21,081 nucleotides of DNA. It comes from an uncultured Pseudomonadales bacterium (GTDB lineage: Bacteria > Pseudomonadota > Gammaproteobacteria > Pseudomonadales > Porticoccaceae). The notes beneath the pieces were generated by a model, which saw nothing but the letters and a program-made list of their open reading frames with translations, did no database searches and was not told where the DNA came from. The stretch is taken from NCBI GenBank assembly GCA_905478725.1, contig CAJQJT010000189.1, forward strand, positions 1 through 21,081, read 5' to 3'. Positions 13,725-21,081 of this stretch are shown here, one piece after another. Numbering within the stretch: the stretch's first letter is position 1; each line of letters begins with the position of its first letter. Position numbers and translations under genes: made by a program.

Positions 13725-14768
13725 ATGATTTATAAAAAATTGGGAAACACTGATATAGAAGTGTCGTTAGTTGGTCTGGGGACTATGACTTACGGCGAAC
13801 AAAACACCTCAGATGAAGCGGGTGAGCAGATGGATTATGCGGTTGCACAGGGCATTAACCTGCTCGATGTTGCCGAGATGTATCCGGTGCCGCCAAAGCC
13901 CGAAACCGCTGGATTGACCGAGAGTTATGTCGGCGACTGGCTGCGACAGACTGGCAAGCGTAAAGATGTTGTTTTGGCGACCAAGGTTGCCGGCCCCTCA
14001 AGCGCCCTCGGCGTAACCCATATTCGAGACGGTTCACGACTCAACGCCGACCATATTCGCCGTGCTGTTGAGGGTTCTCTGGAGCGTCTGCAAACCGATC
14101 ATATCGATCTCTATCAGGTGCACTGGCCTGAACGTGCAACCAACTACTTTGGTCAGCGCGGCTATACTCACAGACCTCACCTCGATGGCATAGCCATTGA
14201 AGAGACCTTCGTTGCCCTGGCGCAACTGGTAGACGAGGGCTTGATCGGTCACATAGGCATCTCCAACGAAACCCCCTGGGGTGTGATGGAGTATTTGCGT
14301 CTAGCTCGTGAGATGGATTTGCCCAGAATCGCCACTATTCAAAACCCCTACAGCATTCTGGGTCGATCATTTGAAAACGGTCTCGCTGAGATCTGTATTC
14401 GTGAAGAAGTGGGTCTGCTGGCCTACTCGCCCCTGGCCTTTGGTGTACTCAGTGGCAAGTATATGCATGGCGCTATGCCTGAGGGTTCGCGCATTACACT
14501 GTTCCCGCGCTTTGCGCGCTACAGCGGACCCAATTCGCAGGCGGCCACCGAAGCCTATTACGATGTGGCGAAGAAGCATGGTCTGAGTTTAGTTGAGCTG
14601 TCTCTGGCATTTGTTTACCAACAGCCCTTCGTTGCCAGCTGCCTGATCGGCGCAACTACCATGGAACAGCTCAAGCAAAACATCGATGCCTGCCAGGTGG
14701 CTCTGTCTGATGAAGTCAAAGCGGACCTGGATGCGGTCTATCAGCAGTATCCAGATCCGGCGGTTTAG
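13725..14768 (+). CDS. tas: NADP(H)-dependent aldo-keto reductase, Tas-like
   Basis: 347 residues from the ATG at 13725 (E. coli Tas has 346); the in-frame TTG at 13680 is too early. It is very close to Tas over its length: LGLGTMTYGEQNTSDEA-like N-terminus, GINLLDVAEMYPVPPKPET, LQTDHIDLYQVHWPERATNYFG, TIQNPYSILGRSFENGLAE and FVASCLIGATTMEQLKQNID. The catalytic tetrad is visible: Asp and Tyr in LLDVAEMY, Lys in LATKVAG, His in YQVHW. Tas reduces carbonyl compounds with NADPH; its physiological substrate is unclear (it can complement tyrosine prototrophy defects in E. coli). It is cytoplasmic and is transcribed divergently from metX and convergently with yggT. Confidence 0.93.
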   Translation: MIYKKLGNTDIEVSLVGLGTMTYGEQNTSDEAGEQMDYAVAQGINLLDVAEMYPVPPKPETAGLTESYVGDWLRQTGKRKDVVLATKVAGPSSALGVTHIRDGSRLNADHIRRAVEGSLERLQTDHIDLYQVHWPERATNYFGQRGYTHRPHLDGIAIEETFVALAQLVDEGLIGHIGISNETPWGVMEYLRLAREMDLPRIATIQNPYSILGRSFENGLAEICIREEVGLLAYSPLAFGVLSGKYMHGAMPEGSRITLFPRFARYSGPNSQAATEAYYDVAKKHGLSLVELSLAFVYQQPFVASCLIGATTMEQLKQNIDACQVALSDEVKADLDAVYQQYPDPAV

Positions 14769-14801
14769 ACGCTGGTTAATCGAGCTTACTTGAACGCTTA
14801 G

Positions 14802-15374
14802 CTAACCCACTAATGATTGCACCGTGCCGCCAAGGACTGGCAGCAGTTTGTTGCGAATAATCATCAGACTCAGAATCGCCACCATGGGCGAGATATCCAT
14901 CATGCCGATAGGCGGGATAAAGCGCTTAAAGGGGCGCAGGTAGGGCTCGGTAATCTGTCCCACCAGCTGGACTGAGGGGTGACTGGTTGTGCCCACCCAG
15001 CTGGATATAGCGAGAATAAAGATACCCCAAAAATATACTTCAATAAGTGCGTAGAGCAGGTCAAATCCGGCCACTGGAATGTACTTAATAATATCCAAGA
15101 TCCCAACGCCGGTGGCCAGGCCCATAATCAAATAGAACGACCACTTGACCAAAATAGCGGCTGCCAGAACTCCCAAATTGAGTGTTCCAACGGTGGGCAA
15201 CAGTTTGTTCATAGGGTTTACGACTGGCGCCGTCAGCTTAAAGATGGTCTGGGAAATCGGATTGTAAAAGTCCGCTTGAACCAGTTGTAGCAGCAGTCGA
15301 ATCAGCAGTAGAAAGCTGCAGATCTGCACCGCTAGGCTGAGAATGTAAATCGGCGTTCCGCCAAGTGCGTTCAT
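14802..15374 (-). CDS. yggT: YggT family integral membrane protein
   Basis: 190 residues, ATG start with AAGGA 6-7 nt upstream. It consists of two tandem YGGT repeats of about 80 residues. Each has a membrane helix, the NPISQTIFKLTAPVVNPMNKLLP or HPSVQLVGQITEPYLRPFKRFIPP loop, and a second helix. The TxPxxxPxxxxxP pattern in each loop is the family signature. Its role is unclear; YggT has been linked to osmotic/ion stress tolerance and in other groups to envelope or division functions. It is the last gene of yggS-proC-yggT, and the proC-yggT gap holds the 15-bp repeats. Confidence 0.92.
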   Translation of the reverse strand: MNALGGTPIYILSLAVQICSFLLLIRLLLQLVQADFYNPISQTIFKLTAPVVNPMNKLLPTVGTLNLGVLAAAILVKWSFYLIMGLATGVGILDIIKYIPVAGFDLLYALIEVYFWGIFILAISSWVGTTSHPSVQLVGQITEPYLRPFKRFIPPIGMMDISPMVAILSLMIIRNKLLPVLGGTVQSLVG

Positions 15375-15436
15375 AAAAAATCCTTAGGTTAATTGTCTGT
15401 TGTAACGTCGACTCTAGAGGCCGCTCTAATTAGAAA

Positions 15437-15564
15437 GCTCTTTATTTTCCTGGCTCTTTATTTCCCAAGCTCTTCATTTTCCAAAATCTTCATTCCCCAA
15501 ACTCTTAATTTCCAAACTCTTAATTTCCAAACTCTTAATTTCCAAACTCTTAATTTCCAAACTC
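15437..15564. repeat. 15-bp tandem repeat array copying the proC 3' end
   Basis: Minus strand: four perfect units GAGTTTGGAAATTAA at 15550-15564, 15535-15549, 15520-15534 and 15505-15519. The first unit is the last five codons of proC (Glu-Phe-Gly-Asn-stop). A fifth unit at 15490-15504 is diverged (GAGTTTGGGGAATGA), and more degraded 15-17 bp units continue to about 15437. The array lies between proC and yggT. It looks like slippage expansion starting at the gene end, with units getting less similar with distance. Confidence 0.95.
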
Positions 15565-16365
15565 TGCGGCCATCTCTCGGGCGCGATTGCGTGCTGCCTC
15601 CATGGCTTGACGAAAGGTATCTTCGACATCCAGGGATTGGAATTTGGCAATCGCCGCTTGGGTAGTGCCCCCAGGTGATGACACCTGTAGGCGCAAATCC
15701 GTGGTGTTGTGCTCACTGGTGCTGGCCATCTGCGCAGCGCCTAGCGCAGTTTGGATGGTTAGCTCTCGGGCCACCTGTTCGGACAGGCCCAATTCTTGAC
15801 CGACTTTCTGCATGGCTTCCATCATCAAAAAGAAGTAAGCCGGGCCGCTTCCGGATACCGCAGTCACTGCATCGATCTTAGCTTCATCATCCACCCAGCA
15901 AGAGATGCCTACAGCATTGAACATGGCTTCAACAGAGGCCTTCTGTTCGCTGCTGACCAGTTCGTTGGCAAAGAGGCCCGCGGCGCCACAGCGGACCATT
16001 GAGGGCGTGTTGGGCATCACTCGAATAATGGCGCGGCTCTCGCCGAGCCATTCTTCAAGATTGCTCAGCTGAATGCCCGCAGCCACCGAGACCACTACTG
16101 TGCCGGGCTTGATTGAGCTGACTAACTCTGTAATCACGGAGCCCATAACCTGAGGTTTGACCGCCATCACCACTATGTCAGCACCGGCCACTGCCGCGTG
16201 ATTGTCGGAGGTTGCGGCAATGCCGTAGGTTTGATTAAGGCGCTGACATTTCTCTGCGCCGCGATTGCCGACACAGATTTGCTCTGGCTGAAAGCCGTTG
16301 GCCAACATGCCGCCAATGATGCTCGAGGCCATATTGCCGCCGCCAATAAATGCGATCTTATTCAT
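15550..16365 (-). CDS. proC: Pyrroline-5-carboxylate reductase
   Basis: 271 residues, ATG start; its A overlaps the yggS stop (TAATG), so translation is coupled. The N-terminal NAD(P)-binding motif is IGGGNMASSIIGGML (about 7-21). The C-terminal domain has AVSGSGPAYFFLMMEAM, QTALGAAQM and SSPGGTTQAAIAKF, the proline-site region. The enzyme reduces 1-pyrroline-5-carboxylate to L-proline, the last step of proline synthesis, in the cytoplasm. The extreme C-terminus EFGN and stop are encoded by the first unit of a 15-bp tandem array. Loss of the stop in unit one would therefore add another EFGN and stop from unit two. Confidence 0.97.
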   Translation of the reverse strand: MNKIAFIGGGNMASSIIGGMLANGFQPEQICVGNRGAEKCQRLNQTYGIAATSDNHAAVAGADIVVMAVKPQVMGSVITELVSSIKPGTVVVSVAAGIQLSNLEEWLGESRAIIRVMPNTPSMVRCGAAGLFANELVSSEQKASVEAMFNAVGISCWVDDEAKIDAVTAVSGSGPAYFFLMMEAMQKVGQELGLSEQVARELTIQTALGAAQMASTSEHNTTDLRLQVSSPGGTTQAAIAKFQSLDVEDTFRQAMEAARNRAREMAAEFGN

Positions 16366-17063
16366 TACTTTTGCTCCCTTTTGCCAAATATATCAGTGCC
16401 TACGCGAACCATTGTCGAGCCCTGTGAAATTGCCGCCTCAAGATCCCCGGACATGCCCATGGAGAGGGTATCCAGTTTCTCTGAATTGTCCAGTGACTGA
16501 TTGATCTGTTCGAGTAATTGGGCGAGCTTGTGAAAGGCCGCCTGCTGTTCTTGAAAACTGTTTTCTGCCCGGGGAATCGCCATCAGTCCGCGCAGTCGTA
16601 AATTAGGGAGTTTGGCTATTTGCAGTGCAGTGGGCAGCAGACCCTCTGCGGCAAAGCCAGATTTGCTCGGCTCATTGTCTATATTGACCTGCAGACAGAT
16701 ATTCAGCGGCCCGAGCTGCTCGGGGCGCTGGTCACTGAGGCGGGTGGCGATCTTTAAGCGATCAACACTGTGCACCCAGCTGAAGTTTTCAGCCGCGTTA
16801 CGGGTTTTGTTGGATTGCAGAGGACCAATAAAATGCCAGCACAGATTTTCCCCTTTAAGCTCGGTGATTTTATCCAGGGCTTCTTGGAGGTAATTTTCGG
16901 CAAAGTTCGTCAGACCTGCGTCCATGGCTTGGCGAATATGTTCGACACTGCGGGTCTTGCTCACCGCTAATAAAAGTATCTCGCTGGGGTCGCGCCCGCA
17001 CTCAGCTGCACTCTGATCTATACGTTTGCTTACATCGACAATGTTATTTTCAATCTTTGGCAT
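16365..17063 (-). CDS. yggS: Pyridoxal phosphate homeostasis protein YggS
   Basis: 232 residues, ATG start. It is a fold-III PLP-binding protein with the PLP lysine at K36 (LLAVSKTRS), the same position as in E. coli YggS. Blocks NFAENYLQEAL, WHFIGPLQSNKTRN, SVDRLKIA and the C-terminal LSMGMSGDLEAAISQGSTMVRVGTDIFGKR are all present. It buffers PLP supply and affects amino-acid metabolism; no enzyme activity is known. It leads into proC with a 1-nt overlap and is divergent from pilT across a 77-bp gap, the same arrangement as in Pseudomonas. Its own ribosome site is weak. Confidence 0.95.
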   Translation of the reverse strand: MPKIENNIVDVSKRIDQSAAECGRDPSEILLLAVSKTRSVEHIRQAMDAGLTNFAENYLQEALDKITELKGENLCWHFIGPLQSNKTRNAAENFSWVHSVDRLKIATRLSDQRPEQLGPLNICLQVNIDNEPSKSGFAAEGLLPTALQIAKLPNLRLRGLMAIPRAENSFQEQQAAFHKLAQLLEQINQSLDNSEKLDTLSMGMSGDLEAAISQGSTMVRVGTDIFGKREQK

Positions 17064-17083
17064 ATACTTATCAGGTTGTTGAG

Positions 17084-17107
17084 AGTTTGACCGACAGTTT
17101 GACGGAC
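17084..17107. repeat. 12-bp imperfect tandem duplication in pilT promoter region
   Basis: GAGTTTGACCGA (17084-17095) is directly followed by CAGTTTGACGGA (17096-17107), with two mismatches. Each unit contains a TTGAC word, so the region carries two possible -35 elements 12 bp apart. Confidence 0.75.
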
Positions 17108-17115
17108 CATTTATT
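17087..17115 (+). promoter_or_regulatory. Candidate sigma-70 promoter for pilT
   Basis: TTGACC (17087-17092), 17-nt spacer, TTTATT (17110-17115), 25 nt before the pilT ATG. The -35 is strong and the -10 moderate (four of six). It lies in the short yggS-pilT divergent gap. Confidence 0.55.
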
Positions 17116-17140
17116 GCCGCAAGGATTAAGCGAGAAAAGC

Positions 17141-18175
17141 ATGGATATAACGGAGTTATTGGCCTTTAGCGCCAAAGAGGGCGCCTCAGATTTACATATT
17201 TCCGCAGGACTGCCACCGATTATTAGAATAGATGGCGATGTTCGGCGGATTAATTTGCCGCCCATGGAACATCGTCAAGTCCACAGTTTGATCTACGAAA
17301 TAATGAATGACAAGCAGAGAAGGGACTATGAGGAGTTTCTGGAAACAGATTTCTCTTTTGATGTACCTGGAATTGCTCGATTTCGAGTCAATGTGTTCTA
17401 CCAAAATCGCGGCGCTGCAGCGGTATTTCGAACCATTCCCTCCAATGTATTGACCCTCGAGCAGCTCGGCATGGGGGATATCTTTAAAAAACTCGCCCTG
17501 ATGCCTAGAGGACTGGTGCTGGTGACCGGCCCCACAGGTTCCGGTAAGTCCACTACTCTGGCCGCTATGGTGGATTACGTTAACGATAATCGTTACGACC
17601 ATATTTTGACTATCGAAGACCCCATCGAATTTGTTCACCAAAGTAAAAAATGTCTGGTTAACCAGCGTGAAGTGCATCGTGACACCCACGGGTTTACTGA
17701 AGCCCTGCGCTCGGCCCTGCGGGAAGATCCAGATGTTATCTTGGTGGGTGAGCTTCGTGACCTTGAGACTATCAGGTTGGCACTGACTGCGGCCGAAACC
17801 GGTCATCTAGTATTTGGCACCCTGCACACCACCTCGGCAGCCAAGACTATCGATAGGGTGGTGGATGCTTTCCCCGGGGGTGAAAAGCCGATGATTCGCT
17901 CGATGCTCTCGGAATCTCTGCAGGCAGTGATCTCTCAAACATTATTAAAGAAGATCGGTGGTGGTCGGGTGGCGGCCCACGAAATCATGATTGGCACCCC
18001 GGCGATCCGCAACCTGATTCGCGAAGACAAGGTGGCGCAGATGTATTCCTCGATTCAAACCGGTGGCGCTCTTGGTATGCAGACCCTCGATCAGTGTTTA
18101 CAGAATCTCGTGGCTCAGCGTTTGATCAGTGTCGAAATGGCTCGTGAAAAAGCCAAAATGCCAGACAGTTTTTAA
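17141..18175 (+). CDS. pilT: Type IV pilus retraction ATPase PilT
   Basis: 344 residues from the ATG at 17141, the same length as P. aeruginosa PilT; an in-frame start at 17057 would overlap yggS and add unconserved residues. Motifs at the expected positions: Walker A GPTGSGKST (130-138, Lys136), Asp box TIEDPIEF (157-164), Walker B with Glu204 (ILVGELRD), His box with His222 (ETGHLVFGTLH), and the retraction motif AIRNLIRED. It is a hexameric cytoplasmic motor that depolymerises pilin for twitching motility and DNA uptake. pilU follows after 11 nt with a strong AGGAG site. The pilus fibre genes are not in this window. Confidence 0.97.
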   Translation: MDITELLAFSAKEGASDLHISAGLPPIIRIDGDVRRINLPPMEHRQVHSLIYEIMNDKQRRDYEEFLETDFSFDVPGIARFRVNVFYQNRGAAAVFRTIPSNVLTLEQLGMGDIFKKLALMPRGLVLVTGPTGSGKSTTLAAMVDYVNDNRYDHILTIEDPIEFVHQSKKCLVNQREVHRDTHGFTEALRSALREDPDVILVGELRDLETIRLALTAAETGHLVFGTLHTTSAAKTIDRVVDAFPGGEKPMIRSMLSESLQAVISQTLLKKIGGGRVAAHEIMIGTPAIRNLIREDKVAQMYSSIQTGGALGMQTLDQCLQNLVAQRLISVEMAREKAKMPDSF

Positions 18176-18186
18176 GGAGAAAAACG

Positions 18187-19335
18187 ATGTCAGCCCAGAC
18201 CTTTGAAAATCTGGTTAACTACATGGCGAAGAAAAAGGCCTCGGATTTGTTTATCACCGTTGGCCTGCCACCCTGCCTAAAGCTTAATGGCTCAGTGATG
18301 CCGGTGAGTAAAAACAAACTCTCTCAGGCGGATTGCGAAGAGTTCGTGCTCGGCACCATGAATGCCGAGCAGCAAATCGAATTCAAAAAAAATAAAGAAC
18401 TTAACTTTGCTGTGGTCAGTGAAAGCGCTGGGCGCTTTAGAGCCAGCGCCTTCTATCAGCGCGGCGAGATTGGCATGGTGTTGCGACGCATAGAAACGCA
18501 AATTCCCTCACCGGATTCACTGCTGTTGCCGCCGATATTAAAAGAGCTGGTGATGAACAAGCGTGGCATCGTTATTTTTGTTGGCGCCACCGGCACCGGC
18601 AAGTCTACCTCTCTGGCTGCTCTGATCGGCCATCGCAATAAAAACAGCCGTGGCCATATAGTTTCCATTGAAGATCCGATTGAATTTGTTCATGAACATC
18701 AGGGTTGCATTATTACCCAGCGGGAAGTGGGGGTGGATACTGAGTCTTTTGATGTGGCTTTGAAGAACACTCTGCGTCAGGCCCCAGATGTAATTTTGAT
18801 CGGTGAGATCCGTACTCCGGAAACCATGCAGCACGCCATCACCTTTGCCGAGACCGGTCATCTGGTACTGGCGACCTTACACGCTAACAACGCTAACCAG
18901 GCGCTGGATCGCATCAGTCATTTCTTCCCGGCAGATCGTCACGATCAAATGTGGATGGATCTATCTTTGAATATGCGCGGCATTGTCGCTCAGCAGTTAG
19001 TCCCCACTCTGGAGGGTAAGGGTCGGCGCGCGGCCATTGAAATTCTGCTCAATACACCACTGGTGGCGGATATTATCCGCAAAGGCGAGGTGCATAAGCT
19101 TAAAGAGATCATGGGCAATTCCACGGAGCACGGCATGCAGACCTTTGACCAGGCGCTCTATGAGCTCTATGTGGATGAGCAGATTAGTTATGAGAACGCC
19201 ATTGCCCACGCAGATTCGAAAAATGACCTGCGGCTGATGATTAAGATGCAGACAGAAAACTACGTCGAGCAGCTTGGCGCCAGTGCCGATGATCTATCGA
19301 TTGAGGAAGATACTTCGGATAAATTGCGCTGGTAG
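18187..19335 (+). CDS. pilU: Type IV pilus retraction ATPase PilU
   Basis: 382 residues, the same as P. aeruginosa PilU. The ATG has AGGAG 7 nt upstream. Walker A is GATGTGKST (133-141); Asp box SIEDPIEFVHE, Walker B PDVILIGEIRTPE and His box ETGHLVLATLHANN follow. The C-terminal tail ending DDLSIEEDTSDKLRW is longer and more acidic than that of PilT, as is usual for PilU. PilU assists PilT-powered retraction and depends on PilT. It is co-transcribed with pilT and convergent with ruvX, with only 28 bp between stops and no clear terminator. Confidence 0.96.
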   Translation: MSAQTFENLVNYMAKKKASDLFITVGLPPCLKLNGSVMPVSKNKLSQADCEEFVLGTMNAEQQIEFKKNKELNFAVVSESAGRFRASAFYQRGEIGMVLRRIETQIPSPDSLLLPPILKELVMNKRGIVIFVGATGTGKSTSLAALIGHRNKNSRGHIVSIEDPIEFVHEHQGCIITQREVGVDTESFDVALKNTLRQAPDVILIGEIRTPETMQHAITFAETGHLVLATLHANNANQALDRISHFFPADRHDQMWMDLSLNMRGIVAQQLVPTLEGKGRRAAIEILLNTPLVADIIRKGEVHKLKEIMGNSTEHGMQTFDQALYELYVDEQISYENAIAHADSKNDLRLMIKMQTENYVEQLGASADDLSIEEDTSDKLRW

Positions 19336-19363
19336 AGGGTCGCACAGAGGTGCTGAGGGCGGT

Positions 19364-19801
19364 TTAGGGCGCGCAGCCGATAGACGGCGTATCGAGCCAA
19401 CTCTGCAGAATAAGTGATGCAGCTATATGGTCAATTTTGGTCAGATCCTGAGTGCCCTGGTCTCGACCTATGGCTTTGGCTTCACGGCTAGTGAGCCGCT
19501 CATCGACCATTTCCACTTCGACAGCAAAACGACCCTGCAGGCGACGGGCAAATTTACGCGCTCGGTTGCTGAGATCACTTTCACTGTCATCCATATTTAG
19601 GGGCAGTCCCACTACCACTAGATCCGGGTGCCATTCCTTTAGCAGCTTCTCTACCTGATCCCATTTCGGAATACCGTCCACAGCTTTGAGAATCGTCAGT
19701 CCAGTGGCTGATGAGGTGAGAGTTTGCCCGCTGGCAACGCCAATCTGCTTGAGGCCAAAATCAAAACCCAGCAGTCTTTTATGTTTAGTGGCTTCAGGCA
19801 T
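19364..19801 (-). CDS. ruvX: RuvX/YqgF family RNase H-like protein
   Basis: 145 residues. The ATG lies inside the end of yqgE (8-nt overlap, 19794-19801), so translation is coupled. It is an RNase H-like fold with acidic residues Asp14 (GFDFG), Glu101 (VDERLTS) and Asp124 (KIDHIAASLIL). VVVGLPLNMD is the family nucleic-acid-side motif. Proposed roles are Holliday-junction resolution and processing of the 16S rRNA 5' end; the latter has experimental support in E. coli (YqgF). The yqgE-ruvX pair is widely conserved. Confidence 0.95.
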   Translation of the reverse strand: MPEATKHKRLLGFDFGLKQIGVASGQTLTSSATGLTILKAVDGIPKWDQVEKLLKEWHPDLVVVGLPLNMDDSESDLSNRARKFARRLQGRFAVEVEMVDERLTSREAKAIGRDQGTQDLTKIDHIAASLILQSWLDTPSIGCAP

Positions 19802-20372
19802 GGCCGGCCTGATGTGAGAGCATGCGCAGATCTAAGCCAATGCTCAGGGCTGCCGCTGAGGCTCGCTTAGCACAATCGGTTTTAAACAGAATTTCGGCTT
19901 CTGCAGGGATTGTCAGCCAGCTGTTTTCGCCCAGTTCGCGCTCTAACTGACCGGCTTCCCAGCTCGAGTAACCGAGGGTAACCAGTGACTCTTTGGGCCC
20001 CTTGCCTGCAGCCATGTCGGTGAGAATATCCCGTGAGGCGGTGAGGCTAACCTCATCGGAGATCGCTAGTGTCGACTCCCACTGCTGGTCGCAGTTGGCG
20101 TGGAGAATAAAGCCACGATCCCGCTGCACTGGGCCGCCATCAAAAAGCAGTGGCCGCCCGCACTCGTCCCGATACTCCAGCTTAAGCTGATCAAATATGG
20201 CCTTAACCGGAATATCCATCTGCTGATTGATAATCAAACCCATAGCACCATCGGCACTGTGCTCGCAGATATATACCACAGAGTCAGAAAAGGTCGGGTC
20301 ATCGAGGCCGGGCATGGCCAACAGGAAGTGATTTTTCAGGCTATTTATTTTTTTCGGTTTCAAGGTCGTCAT
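19794..20372 (-). CDS. yqgE: UPF0301 family protein YqgE/AlgH
   Basis: 192 residues from the ATG at 20372 (E. coli YqgE has 187); an in-frame TTG at 20381 would add three residues. Conserved blocks are LKNHFLLAMPGLDDPTFSDSVVYICEHSADGAMGLIINQ near the N-terminus, LLFDGGPVQRDRGFILH in the middle and LGYSSWEAGQLERELGENSWL near the end. The family (called AlgH in Pseudomonas for a reported link to alginate regulation) has no defined biochemical role. No strong ribosome site is visible. It lies 49 nt after the TonB-like gene and overlaps ruvX by 8 nt. Confidence 0.94.
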   Translation of the reverse strand: MTTLKPKKINSLKNHFLLAMPGLDDPTFSDSVVYICEHSADGAMGLIINQQMDIPVKAIFDQLKLEYRDECGRPLLFDGGPVQRDRGFILHANCDQQWESTLAISDEVSLTASRDILTDMAAGKGPKESLVTLGYSSWEAGQLERELGENSWLTIPAEAEILFKTDCAKRASAAALSIGLDLRMLSHQAGHA

Positions 20373-20421
20373 GGTGAGCAATATGGCGTTTTAGCTACTC
20401 AAACTCAAGCATTGAATCGGA

Positions 20422-21081
20422 TTAGTTTGTGGTTAGCACGTTGTTAGACTGATATTGCCAAGTGCGAATAATATGAATTTCATCGCGATTGCGTAGCTCT
20501 TTGGGAAAGGGGTTAAATGGCGCGGCCAATTGCACGGAGCGCACGGCGGCCTGATCGAGTAGTCGCGAGCCAGAGCCTTTGGACACTTCAATGCGTTTGA
20601 TACGACCGTCGGCAAGAAGTACGACAATTAATTGCACCTGACCAAAAATACCCTTGGTGCGTGCTTCTCGTGGGTAATTCACATTGCCGATCTGCTCTAC
20701 TTTCTCTTCGAAATAATACATGTAGGCGGCGGCATCAGCGGACTTGGCCGATGCCGATGTCATGCGCAGCACCTGAGGGATTTGGCTGTAAGCCTGCTGT
20801 AATCGGTCGAGTTCTGCCTCTATGGCGCCCCTCTCGGACTGCTGGGGATCTGTGTCAGGTTTATCGGCTTGGGCGGCGCCTTGATCACTGTTGTGACTTA
20901 GGACTTTCTGTTGGGAGCTATCTGGGTTTTTCTGTTCAAGGATAGGCTGTTGCTCTAACTCTCGGGGCTGCAGCATTTGCTGTTGATCATCGGTTCCCAG
21001 CTGATTGGTTTGGGCGATAAAGTCCGCCTGATCTGGTGCTTCGTCGCTAGGTCGTTGAGCTAGAGTGATATCCAGGGAAGG
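20422..21081 (-). CDS. TonB-like energy transducer, N-terminus outside window
   Basis: 219 residues of the C-terminal part are visible. The frame stays open to base 21081, so the start and the N-terminal membrane anchor lie to the right. The visible order is a SLDITLAQRPSDEAPDQADFIAQTNQLG segment, a Gln/Asp-rich periplasmic linker, and a TonB C-terminal domain (about the last 85 residues: NYPREARTKGIFGQVQLIVVLLADGRIKRIEV, LDQAAVRSVQLAAPFNPFP). TonB-type proteins couple the proton gradient to outer-membrane receptors. This position next to yqgE matches tonB3 of P. aeruginosa, which has been tied to twitching motility. That would fit the nearby pilT-pilU, but the link is inference. The internal ATG at 20976 is not the true start. 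Confidence 0.9.
   Translation of the reverse strand, partial: PSLDITLAQRPSDEAPDQADFIAQTNQLGTDDQQQMLQPRELEQQPILEQKNPDSSQQKVLSHNSDQGAAQADKPDTDPQQSERGAIEAELDRLQQAYSQIPQVLRMTSASAKSADAAAYMYYFEEKVEQIGNVNYPREARTKGIFGQVQLIVVLLADGRIKRIEVSKGSGSRLLDQAAVRSVQLAAPFNPFPKELRNRDEIHIIRTWQYQSNNVLTTN

Noticed and set aside
15437..15564. CRISPR array
   Set aside because: Units are 15 bp and directly adjacent, with no spacers and no cas genes.
17192..17806. 204-codon minus-strand ORF inside pilT
   Set aside because: It is antisense to pilT, whose motifs are complete; a similar shadow occurs at the same place in pilU (18538-18861), reflecting shared codon patterns.

Overview
The window looks like a chromosomal segment of a gammaproteobacterium, probably a marine one related to Pseudomonas or Cellvibrionales (SAR92-like). 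This rests on gene order and protein resemblance only. The order hemW-rdgB-DUF4426-metW-metX, then yggT-proC-yggS facing pilT-pilU, then ruvX-yqgE-tonB-like matches, from memory, the Pseudomonas aeruginosa PA0386-PA0406 neighbourhood.

Bases 1 to about 2080 are accessory DNA. Two small membrane-protein genes (MAPEG and DUF2938 families) lie in the same direction, and each is followed by an attC-like imperfect inverted repeat. This is the layout of integron gene cassettes. No integrase gene is visible, so this is either an integrase-less attC cluster or one end of an array that continues left of base 1. Next to it are a third small gene of unknown function (TM segment plus predicted coiled coil), a REP-like hairpin, a 14-bp tandem duplication and short direct repeats.

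Bases 2081-5855 (minus strand) carry trxA, rho, ubiD and a ridA-family gene. A hairpin terminator follows trxA. The rho leader ends in a very C-rich, G-poor stretch that looks like a rut site for Rho autoregulation. Divergent from trxA is a 710-residue fusion of a VTT/DedA-like membrane domain and a pyridine nucleotide-disulfide oxidoreductase. Then come a FieF-like cation efflux gene and the minus-strand series metX-metW-DUF4426-rdgB-hemW (methionine synthesis, nucleotide pool cleaning, haem delivery). tas (aldo-keto reductase) reads away from metX.

Bases 14802-17063 (minus) hold yggS-proC-yggT, with a 1-nt stop/start overlap between yggS and proC. Divergently, pilT-pilU encode the type IV pilus retraction ATPases. 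The right end has a TonB-like gene (cut by the window edge), yqgE and ruvX on the minus strand.

The most unusual theme is a set of short tandem repeats (12-18 bp units) placed exactly at gene boundaries. They copy the last five codons of proC with its stop, fill the DUF4426-rdgB gap, or duplicate the initiation region of the efflux gene. The other main points are the cassette array, a hemW gene whose conserved N-terminus lies upstream of any normal start codon, and the rho leader. No rRNA, tRNA, CRISPR array or complete insertion sequence was seen.
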